Origin: Alloclostridium intestinigallinarum | GTDB lineage: Bacteria; Bacillota; Clostridia; Christensenellales; UBA3700 | Length of the DNA stretch: 35,499 bases | Reading direction: 5' to 3' | Assembly: GCA_904393845.1 (NCBI GenBank) | Contig: CAJFNB010000011.1 | Coordinates: 1 to 35,499 of the forward strand | Part shown: positions 1 to 8,900 of the stretch, in pieces | How the letters are laid out: each line of letters begins with the position of its first letter | How positions within the stretch are numbered: position 1 is the stretch's first letter | The notes under the pieces: model-generated | The model's input: only the letters and a program-made list of their open reading frames with translations | Told to the model about the DNA's origin: nothing | Databases searched by the model: none | Made by a program: the position numbers and the translations under genes

Positions 1-1
1 G

Positions 2-103
2 GATGTGGAAAAGAAAAGAGGAATGGGTGCGATCGTTTGTTTGTATGACAGTAAACTATATCTTGCAGACGACTTAGTGGTTTTGCCGATAGAGTATATT
101 TAG
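2..103 (+). CDS. C-terminal end of an unidentified protein (5' truncated by the window edge)
   Basis: An open frame enters from the left edge and reads 33 codons to a TAG at 101-103. The residues end in LADDLVVLPIEYI, a mixed hydrophobic and acidic tail that looks protein-like, but it matches no family I recognise. The following 250 bases are AT-rich and non-coding, which fits the end of a gene. The frame is short enough to be chance, so confidence is low. Confidence 0.35.
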   Translation, partial: DVEKKRGMGAIVCLYDSKLYLADDLVVLPIEYI

Positions 104-352
104 ACTTGATGTGCTTTTATGATGTTAATTGCAAAATAAACTTTGCTGCGTATTTATTTTTATAACCTATTTTGAGAACGATGTGTCAGTTATTACTTGC
201 ATATGTAATATAATCATACTGCAGATTCTAATTTTGCGGACAGGTAGTTAAGTCACGATTATAAAATAATGCGACTTGCCGGGGCAGGACAGATTTTATA
301 CACATTTTACATTTGCTGTCGGAAAAAATTTTTTATACACGCCGAAAATTCT
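104..352. other. AT-rich intergenic region, no gene seen
   Basis: No credible coding frame on either strand. A weak 5-bp hairpin (GCAAA 131-135 with TTTGC 142-146) followed by T-rich sequence could end the upstream gene, but it is not convincing. The 10-mer TTTTATACAC occurs twice in direct orientation, at 294-303 and 331-340, just upstream of the promoter for the dehydrogenase. It could be a regulator site, but I recognise no known operator in it. Confidence 0.4.
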
Positions 353-381
353 TTTACAATAAGGCTCAATTGTGTTATAAT
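353..381 (+). promoter_or_regulatory. Sigma-A-type promoter of the dehydrogenase/malic enzyme operon
   Basis: -35 TTTACA at 353-358, a 17-bp spacer, and -10 TATAAT at 376-381 with an upstream TG (373-374) making an extended -10. The predicted transcription start is about 388, giving a 45-nt leader. The ribosome binding site AAAGAGG (421-427) precedes the ATG at 433. Confidence 0.8.
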
Positions 382-432
382 TGCACGTGGTTTAGAGGGA
401 AAAGAGGAATACAAGAGGATAAAGAGGTTTTT

Positions 433-1368
433 ATGGACAGACATTCTAAAATTTGTATAATCGGTGCCGGTATGGTGGGCGCGACTTCCGCATTCGCCAT
501 TGCCACCCACAGAATTGCTTCCGAACTCGTCATTATCGACGTCAATAAGGAAAAGGCGGAAGGCGAAGCCATGGACATCAACCACGGCCTTATCACCATG
601 GGTTCGATGAATATCCATTCGGGTGAATATTCCGACGTTAAGGATTCGGATATCATCGTGGTCGCGGCAGGCCTCGGCAGAAAGCCCGGCGAAACGCGCC
701 TCGACCTGGCGGCAAAGAATATCGGCATTGCAAAGGACATCGCGCAGAACATTATGAAGTTCTATAACGGCGGCGTCATTTTGGTGGTATCCAACCCCGT
801 TGATATTCTCACTTACGTTATTCTGAAGGAAACGGGGCTGCCCGCAAACAAGGTGTTCGGCAGCGGCACCGTGCTCGACTCCGCGCGCTTCCGTTATATG
901 CTCAGCGTGAAGATGGGCGCGGATATACGCAACATTCACGGCTTTATGGCGGGTGAACACGGCGAAAGCCAGTTCGCCGTATGGTCGAGCGTGCACGTTT
1001 CCGCCATGGCGATGGACAGCTACTGCGCAAAGCGCGGTATCGTCATCGACAAGGACGAACTGGTACAGGATATCGTATCTTCCGGCGCCCAGGTCATCAA
1101 GCGCAAGGGTGTTACCAACTTCGCAATCGCCGCAATCGTGGCGGAGCTGTGCGCCACCATCATGGGCGACAGGGGCAGCATTTTCAACGTGACTTCGCTG
1201 CTCGATAACTATTACGGCATTTCCGACGTGTGCATCTCCGTGCCCTGCATTCTGGGCAAGGGCGGCGTGAAGGAGCATATCGCCTACGACTTCAACGAGG
1301 ACGAAATGGTAAGGCTAAAGGCTTCCGCACGCAGCATACGCAACTTTATGGACGACCTCAAAATATAA
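433..1368 (+). CDS. LDH/MDH-family dehydrogenase, annotatable as L-lactate dehydrogenase but with malate-type Arg at position 102
   Basis: NAD-dependent 2-hydroxyacid dehydrogenase of 311 residues, a normal length for the family. The Rossmann motif GAGMVG is at residues 11-16 and an acidic NAD-ribose residue is near D36. The substrate loop reads RKPGETRLDL from R83, so the substrate-binding arginine (Arg109 in LDH numbering) is R89. The catalytic histidine is H176 in GEHGES. Most of the sequence is LDH-like, including RKGVTNFAIA near the C-terminus, but R83 sits where lactate dehydrogenases have Gln102 and malate dehydrogenases have Arg. That residue is the classic switch between pyruvate and oxaloacetate. 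With malic enzyme 30 bp downstream, oxaloacetate to malate is the likelier reaction. The ATG at 433 follows AAAGAGG at suitable spacing; longer upstream reading lacks a start region and family similarity. Family call is firm, substrate is inference. Confidence 0.93.
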   Translation: MDRHSKICIIGAGMVGATSAFAIATHRIASELVIIDVNKEKAEGEAMDINHGLITMGSMNIHSGEYSDVKDSDIIVVAAGLGRKPGETRLDLAAKNIGIAKDIAQNIMKFYNGGVILVVSNPVDILTYVILKETGLPANKVFGSGTVLDSARFRYMLSVKMGADIRNIHGFMAGEHGESQFAVWSSVHVSAMAMDSYCAKRGIVIDKDELVQDIVSSGAQVIKRKGVTNFAIAAIVAELCATIMGDRGSIFNVTSLLDNYYGISDVCISVPCILGKGGVKEHIAYDFNEDEMVRLKASARSIRNFMDDLKI

Positions 1369-1398
1369 AATATATTTACCTTATAAAGGAGAAATAAA

Positions 1399-2571
1399 AT
1401 GGATAAAAAGCAATATGCGCTTGAAAAGCACCGCGAATGGGCGGGCAAGATAGAAGTTGTTACCCGCGCGCCCATCACCAACCGTGAAGAGCTTGCCGTG
1501 GCGTATACTCCCGGCGTTGCAGAGCCTTGCCTGGAAATTTCCAAGAACGTAGACCTTTCCTACACTTACACCCGCAGGGCGAATCTGGTGGCGGTAGTCA
1601 CCGACGGTACCGCCGTTCTGGGTCTGGGCGACATAGGTCCCGAGGCAGGTATGCCCGTTATGGAAGGTAAGTGCGCGCTGTTCAAGACCTTCGGCGACGT
1701 TGACGCTTTCCCCCTGTGCGTCCGCTCCAAGGACGTTGACGATATCGTCAAGACCGTGGCGCTGCTTGCCGGCAGCTTCGGCGGTATCAATCTGGAAGAC
1801 ATCTCCGCTCCCCGTTGCTTTGAAATAGAAAAGAGGCTGAAGGAAGTGTGCGATATTCCCGTATTCCACGACGACCAGCACGGCACCGCGGTGGTTACCA
1901 TGGCGGCTATGCTCAACGCTCTCAAACTTACGGGCAAGAAGCTGGAAAATCTCTCCGTAGTAGTAAACGGTTCGGGCGCGGCAGGTATTGCAATCACCAA
2001 ACTTCTGATGAGCAAGGGCTTGAAGAATGTCGTGCTGTGCGACCGTAAGGGCGCAATCTACAAGGGCAGGGACGGCCTTAACGCCATCAAGGCGGAAATG
2101 GCGGAAATATCCAACCTGGAAATGAAGAAGGGCAGCCTTGCGGACGTCATCAAGGGCGCAGACGTGTTTATCGGCGTTTCCGCTCCCGGCAGTCTGACCA
2201 AGGAAATGGTTAAGACCATGAACCCCGATCCCATCGTGTTCGCAATGGCGAACCCCGTTCCCGAAATCATGCCCGACGAAGCTCTTGAAGCGGGCGTTAA
2301 GATAATGGGCACGGGCAGGAGCGACTTCCCCAACCAGATAAACAACGTGCTTGCATTCCCCGGTATCTTCCGCGGAGCGCTCGACGTGCGCGCAAGCGAC
2401 ATCAACGACGAAATGAAGATAGCCGCCGCGGAAGCCATCGCAAACGTGATTCCCGAAAGCGAGCTTCGTCCCGACTATATCATTCCCGATTCCTTCAACC
2501 CCCACGTTAAGGACGCCGTTGCAAGCGCCGTCAGCGAGGCCGCAAGAAGGACGGGCGTTGCCAGAATTTAA
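1399..2571 (+). CDS. NAD(P)-dependent malic enzyme (oxaloacetate-decarboxylating malate dehydrogenase)
   Basis: Converts malate to pyruvate and CO2 with reduction of NAD(P). It is 390 residues, matching the short bacterial type without the phosphotransacetylase-like C-terminal domain. N-terminal catalytic motifs include YTPGVAEPCLEI and TDGTAVLGLGDIGPEAG, then KCALFKTFGDVDAFP and the metal/substrate-binding FHDDQHGTAVV. The cofactor domain has a glycine-rich GSGAAGIA, followed by ANPVPEI and GRSDFPNQINN. AAAGGAG precedes the ATG at good spacing. Only 30 bp separate it from the upstream dehydrogenase and there is no promoter between them, so they are probably one transcript. NAD versus NADP preference cannot be read with confidence from the sequence. 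Confidence 0.95.
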   Translation: MDKKQYALEKHREWAGKIEVVTRAPITNREELAVAYTPGVAEPCLEISKNVDLSYTYTRRANLVAVVTDGTAVLGLGDIGPEAGMPVMEGKCALFKTFGDVDAFPLCVRSKDVDDIVKTVALLAGSFGGINLEDISAPRCFEIEKRLKEVCDIPVFHDDQHGTAVVTMAAMLNALKLTGKKLENLSVVVNGSGAAGIAITKLLMSKGLKNVVLCDRKGAIYKGRDGLNAIKAEMAEISNLEMKKGSLADVIKGADVFIGVSAPGSLTKEMVKTMNPDPIVFAMANPVPEIMPDEALEAGVKIMGTGRSDFPNQINNVLAFPGIFRGALDVRASDINDEMKIAAAEAIANVIPESELRPDYIIPDSFNPHVKDAVASAVSEAARRTGVARI

Positions 2572-2582
2572 TTAAACACATC

Positions 2583-2778
2583 AAGAAGGTTTGAATAAGG
2601 CACTTTTTGCATGATTTTTTCGTAACATTCCGCAAGAAGTCGCCCGATGTAGCGTTAATACTTCGTTCCTTCTTGTGAAAATCTTATCGAAAATTTTTAT
2701 GCGGAAAGCGTGCATACAGTAAGGCGCGGGAGCGGTTGCCCCCGCGCCTTACTGTATGTGCTTTATCCAAACCTTCTT
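2583..2778. repeat. Long imperfect palindromic element with nested hairpins
   Basis: The ends are 21-base inverted repeats (2583-2603 and 2758-2778), 19 of 21 positions matching. The inner arms also pair imperfectly: CGCAAGAAG near 2630 with CTTCTTGTG near 2675, and TTCCGCA with TGCGGAA near 2700. The right arm carries an extra perfect palindrome at 2713-2758. The whole could fold as one branched structure in RNA or DNA, as MITE-like or REP-like elements do. It fills most of the gap between malic enzyme and the giant lipoprotein and encodes nothing I can see. Confidence 0.65.
2711..2760. terminator. Strong GC-rich hairpin, possible terminator of the malic enzyme transcript
   Basis: A perfect 18-bp stem (2713-2730 with 2741-2758) and a 10-base loop, extendable by two G-U pairs. 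It is not followed by a run of T, so it is not a classical intrinsic terminator. It may instead belong to the surrounding palindromic element and stabilise or end the transcript. Confidence 0.4.
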
Positions 2779-2861
2779 AAGATGAAGATTATTCTATATA
2801 TTAAAAATTGTATTATATTATATATAACTAAAAAATTCCAATATAAATTATTTATAAGGTC

Positions 2862-2889
2862 TTGACATAAATTTTAATTATGATATAAT
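2862..2889 (+). promoter_or_regulatory. Perfect-consensus sigma-A promoter of the giant lipoprotein gene
   Basis: TTGACA at 2862-2867, a 16-bp spacer, TATAAT at 2884-2889. The predicted start is near 2896, about 38 nt before the ATG. A small hairpin (GTTGT 2904-2908 with ACAAC 2913-2917) lies in the leader before the AAGGAG ribosome binding site at 2921-2926. The upstream 80 bases are very AT-rich, which may act as an UP-element. Confidence 0.85.
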
Positions 2890-2933
2890 GAGGATGTATA
2901 AAAGTTGTTTTTACAACACAAAGGAGAACGGGT

Positions 2934-5900
2934 ATGAAGAAACGGACTTTGACCAAAGGCTTTATAATCGCGGTGGTAATCGCGGTGATAGCCGCGGCGG
3001 GACTGCTCGCTGCATGTGCAGAAACGACATATACCGTCCGATTTGACGCCGGGGGGGGGAGCTTTGTTGACTCTCAAACCGTAGCCGAAGGCGGGACGGC
3101 GAGGGAGCCGGAACCGCCGACGCGCGACGGTTATACATTCGCGGGCTGGTATACGGACAGCGAATGTACACAGGAATTTTCTTTTTCACAACCTATAACT
3201 TCAAATATAACATTATACGCCAAATGGGTTGAAGATAGTTATACTCCGGGCGGCGGCGATACTCCGGGCGGCGGCGATACTCCCGGCGGCGGCGATACTC
3301 CCGGCGGCGGCGATACGCCGGGCGGCGGAGATACACCCGGCGGCGGAGATACACCCGGCGGCGACGATACCTCGGAATGGGAACCTGCAGAGGGGTATTA
3401 TTTTGTGCAGTTCGACGTAAACGGCGGACAGCCGTTTCTTGCAAGTGCGCAGATTCAGGAGGGCAGGACGGTAAATGCTCCCGCGGACCCCACCCGTGAC
3501 GGCTATACATTCGGCGGCTGGTATACGGATATAAATTGCACAAAGAAAGCCGCGTTCCCTTATACGGTTGACGGCAACGTCAATTTTTACGCCAAGTGGA
3601 CAAAGCAGAGCAGCGAAAGAATAACCGTTGACGTGAAAATCGGCGTTATAAAAGGCGGGCAGTCTATCGACGGCACATATTACGAATTTGAAGATATAGA
3701 TATGTCCTTGCCGCAGGGCAATTATTCGATAACGGTGGATAAGGGAACAAAGGTAACGCAGGACATGCTGCCCGAAGTGCCTAAAACGCTTACAGGCACA
3801 GCCGGGGACGGCACGGAACTTGAAATGATGTTCTCTTTCTGGAACTTCGAGCGTCTGGCGGTGCCCGAGAGCCACGACGATTACAAGGCGTTTACCGACA
3901 TAGTGCTTTTCCCCGTGGAAGCGCGTGACGCCGATTTTACGCTTTACGCCATGTACGTCCCCGTTACGGGCGAACGCGCAACGCTTACCGTACACCCCAA
4001 TAACGGAGAAGAAGAAACGCTGATATACGGGAACGTGGGCGACAGCATAGCCGCAGACCTTGCGGACGGCAGGCACCCTTTCTATTCGTACTTCAACGGC
4101 GTACTGCCCATATATGAAGGGCATATCATTTCGGGCTATTATAAAAGCGCGGATATGGCGGCTACCGACATATACGAGATACCGTTCAATCTGGAAAATA
4201 CGGAAAACCACGTATACTTGAGGTGGAACGAACAAGACGACGTTACCATAACTTATAAGCTGGACGGCGATACGGTATACACCACGCAGGACGTGGAGTA
4301 CAACTCGTATGCTTCCCGTCCCGAATCGCCTTTCAGAAAGGGATATTCCTTCGGCGGCTGGTATTACACCGCAGGCGATTACGGCAGGGGTGAATATAAT
4401 TTCGACGGTATGCGCCGCACTTCCGACGTGACGCTTGTCGCGCGCTGGGTGGCTACCGAAAGCGTGACGATATCTTTTGAATCAAACGGCGGAAGCGATA
4501 TTGCGCCGATAGAATTGAGTAAGGGCGAGGCGCCGCTTTCGCTCCCCGTTCCGTCACGTTACGGCTATGCCTTCGACGGGTGGTATACGAACGAGATGAC
4601 AACTTTCGAATATACGCTTGCGCCCGTGACCGAGGATATTACCCTTTATGCGGCGTGGACGGAGGTGGGCACACCGGTTGAAACGTTCGACTTTACTTAC
4701 CGCAATTCCTCTTATGAAATAGCTCTTTCGCTCAATGTGGACCCGGAGAGCATAACTACGCTTACGCTTCCGGAAACGTACAACGGTCTGCCCGTAAGAA
4801 CGATTGCGGACGCGGCTTTTGAAGACTGCGTAAACCTTACTTCGGTGACGCTTTCGCCGAATATACAGTCCATAGGTTCGCGCGCGTTCAGGAATTGCGG
4901 CGCGCTCAGGGAAGTCATAGTGCCCGACGGTTCTGATCTGGATTTGATAAATTTCCAGGCGTTCGACGGGTGCACCGTCCTGTCGCGGTTTACGTTCCAG
5001 GGTAGCAGTTCCATATCGGATATATATTACATATGGGGCAACGTGTTCAAGGATTCGCCCTCCATGCTGAATCAATTCTCCTACGACAATTCCAGCGGGC
5101 TGTATTATTGGGGTGACATACTTATGGGCGACACGTTCTCAACTACCACAGGCTACGACGTAGGCGACAGATTTGAGGTAAACGAAGCCACTTCCGTAAG
5201 CATACGGAGCAACACCCGCGTGATTGCCGGCGGTGCGCTGAGGTATTTCAGAAGGATAACCGAACTGTACGTGCCCGACAGCGTTGAATATATTTCGCAG
5301 ATGGGTCTGCCTTCGTATGCGTCGACATGGATGGACGACGATGACCGTACTGCCGCCATAAAGTCTCTTTCTCTGCCGTCGGGATTGAAGTATATGAACA
5401 CCGCCGTATCGGGCGGATTATGGTTGGAGGGACTGTTCTCGCCTTATCTCGAGAGTATAGAAGTAAGAGGCGAGGGCGGACGTTATAAAATGGACGGCGA
5501 CTGTCTTGTGGATACGCAGGAATCCAGGGTAATAGCTTCCGAATACGGCGCTACTTCACTTCCCGACGGATACAGGACGATAGGCGAATATGCCTTTATG
5601 TTCAAGAATATCGACACGGTAAACATTCCTTCGTCTTATGTGGAGATTGAAGGCTTTGCATTTACCGAGTGCGCGTTCACGTCGCTCGTAATACCGGATA
5701 ACGTGGGTATACTTTCCGAAAACGCGTGTTACGGGTGCGAAAATCTCGAATCCATATCCTTCGGCAGGAGCACTCCGCTGGTGCAGACGGCATTCTTCTC
5801 CAACGCGAATTCCAAAGTGCTTTCCGAGATAACCGTTGACGAGGAAAACGAGGCGATGTATGCCTACAATAACATACTCTACAACAAGGCGACGAATAAA

Positions 5901-8900
5901 ATAATCTATGTGCCCGCACTTATCGACGAACTGGTCATCGCTCCGCAGGCGACCGACCTTTCGGGCGTTTCGTTCAGCCATGTGAACGCGAGGACGGCGG
6001 TGTTCCACGACGGCATTACCGCATATCCCGATTCCTTGCCCTATACCTCCGAAAGCCTTACGCTGGGCGCGGGCGCACCTTTGGTGCCTTACGAGGGCGC
6101 CACATGGTCGCAACTTATCAGCCACAATTTCGGCTTCAATGACGCCGTGAAAACGATGACGCTGTATGTGTCGGAAGACAATCCGTATATGTATGCGGAC
6201 GAATACGGCAACCTGATAAGAAAGAGCGACAATAAGGCGCTGTATTTTACAATGTACGCCCCCGACGAAGACTGCGTTTATATCTCCGACACGATAACGG
6301 GCGTTGCGGACGAAGAGGGCGTCGCCCAGTCGTTAATGGGCGCAACGGGGTGGAGTGACGGCGTTACCAAATTGTATATAGGCGCGTCGTTCGCGCAGAT
6401 AGAGGGCTTGCAACCTTATATATACACCAATTTTATTACCGAAATAACCGTTTCCGCGGACAATTCTTATTACGACGAACGCGACAATATCGTGTATACG
6501 GAAGGATTTGAAAGCATCGTCCTTATCCCTTTCACCCTGAACGTGGACGAGCTGGTGCTTCCCGCACAGCTTAAAGAGATACCCGAATCGGCGTTCAGAT
6601 TCAGCAGCGGGCATAGCGATGATTATCCGGTAGGTGATTTGTGGGGAGGCGACGGATCGTTGGGTGTTTACCCTATACCCTATATAGGTAAGTTGAGCGT
6701 GGAGGAAGGTTCTCAGCTTACTAGCATAGGAGATTACGCTTTTGCAAACGATTGGAGTGATAACGCTGCCAGGGTGGCGAGCATAGATTTTACCAATGCT
6801 ACCAATCTGGACTACATCGGCGTTTATGCTTTCGGCTGGAACGAAGCGCTTACCACGGCGGCTTTGCCCGGCGTGAGGGAAATAGCCTACGGCGCAATGT
6901 CGCAGAATACTTCGCTCACTTCTCTTACCCTGGGAGAGGGCGTTGAGGAGATAGGCGAGTACGCGTTTGCGGGTAACTATTTGCTGACATCGCTCGACTT
7001 GCCCGATTCCGTACAGGTAATAGGCTATCAGGCGTTTTCCAACAGCGGTATTCTCAACGACGTTTATATCGATTATGACAAAAACGGCGAAAACGGCAGA
7101 CTGGTTTTACTGCCCACCTACTGGGGACACAGTTACTCTAATGTGAGCGTGTCCGTACCCGACGGCGTGGAGGAAATAATGCCTTACGCCATGAATCAGG
7201 TTGAAGACAGCGCGCTTATATCCGTATTCATACCCGACAGCGTACTTACCGTAGGCGCCGACGCCTTTGATACCAAACTTGACGGGCTTACGATATACGT
7301 GCAGGCGGCAACTCTGCCCGAAGGCTGGGACGAGAATTGGAACAGCGGCGGAAACAAGGTGGTCTGGGACTGCCTGAACGTTGAAGATACGGACGCGGAC
7401 GGCAATATTCTCTATAACTCGCCCGAAGGTTTGCGTTACCGCCTTAAAGGCGACGGCACGGCAACCGTGACCGCGCCGCTTGCAAGACTTGACGGCGAAG
7501 TGAATATCCCCGCGGAGGTTACGCATAACGACGTAACTTACAAAGTGTCCGCGATAGAGGACAACGCGTTTTCCGGTATGCCCGATATTACGGCGGTTTA
7601 TATAAGCGAGGGCATAACGGAGATAGGCGACAGCGCTTTTGCGGCAAAGAACAGCTCGCTTACCGCGGCAAGTCTTCCTTCCACCATTACAAAGGTGGGC
7701 GCGCAGGCGTTCAGATACACGCAGATAGAACAAGTAACTTTGCGCGCAGGGGTTGAGTACGGCGAGTATGTATATGCTGATTCGCTCTCATTGCAAGTGG
7801 AAGTGGAAGAAGGTGTTACCGCCGTTCCCGAAGGCGCGTTCAGCAAGGCGCAAACAAGCGCGCTCACCCTTCCCGGAGGTCTTTTGAAAATAGGAAATTA
7901 CGCCTTTGAGCAGACGAAGCTTACCGCAATCGTGCTTCCTTCCACGCTGGAAAGTATCGGAAATTCCGCATTTAATAATGTGGCGTGGGGCGGAGAGCTT
8001 ACTTTGCCCGCAAGCGTGGAGAGTATAGGTTACAGCGCGTTTGAAGGCAACGGGATAACAAAACTTGTCATTCCCGAAAATTCCGCGCTCACCGAGATAG
8101 GAAGCAGCGCGTTCGCGTATAACAATCTTACCGAACTCACCGTGCCCGCGCTTGTGTCCTCTTACGGAAGCAATGCGTTCGGAGGTAACCCGTTTACGTC
8201 TGCGACGGTGGGGGTAAAGGACGTACTGCCGGAAGGGACGGTGTTCGGCGACGCGCTTGAAAGCATTGTCTTTACGGGCGATCAGCCTACAAAGATGACA
8301 AACGGCAAGTACAGTACTTCAAGCACGTTTATGAGATATTATGACAATCTGAAACACATTACCTTCAACGAAGGATTAAGCGAGATAAACGATTACGCCT
8401 TCTATGACGAGCAGTTGGAGAGCATCACGTTTACGGGCAGCGGCGCGCTGAAGATAGGCGGCTGGGCATTTGCAAGGGCGGACGTAAAGCAGTTTGTCCT
8501 GCCGGAAAACGTGACGTATCTGGGCGACTACGCGCTTTGCGGCATGAATGCAAATAAGGAAAGCGTTCCCGTCGCCATGCCCGCAAGCCTTCCCGCATTG
8601 GAGTACGTGGGCGTCTATGCGTTCGGTACGTATACAAATTCAGAAAATCCGTTCAATTGGGGAGATCTGGTGCTGGGAAGCGTGGAACATGACATGGAAA
8701 TCGCCGCGAATGCCTTTACCGGCTCCCGTACGGGCAGTATTACCGTGTACGGTGATAATATCACGGTAAACGAAAAGGCGTTCTCGGGCATGGGCAGCAA
8801 GATATCCTTTATCGGCACGAATATAATACTTGAACAGTACGCCATAAGGGAAACAACTGCCGAAGAAGTCAACTTCGAAGTGTCGGGCACGCTGGTAATG

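Noticed and set aside
104..432. A Rex-type redox operator before the dehydrogenase gene
   Set aside because: I looked for TTGTGA-N6-TCACAA and TTGTTAA-type palindromes and found none, only the direct repeat TTTTATACAC.
269..460. A 63-codon plus-strand frame upstream of the dehydrogenase
   Set aside because: It spans the promoter and ribosome binding site of the dehydrogenase and ends inside that gene; its residues show no family.
2572..2933. A riboswitch or attenuator for the giant lipoprotein gene
   Set aside because: The structured element lies upstream of the promoter at 2862-2889, so it is not in the leader. The leader itself is only about 38 nt.
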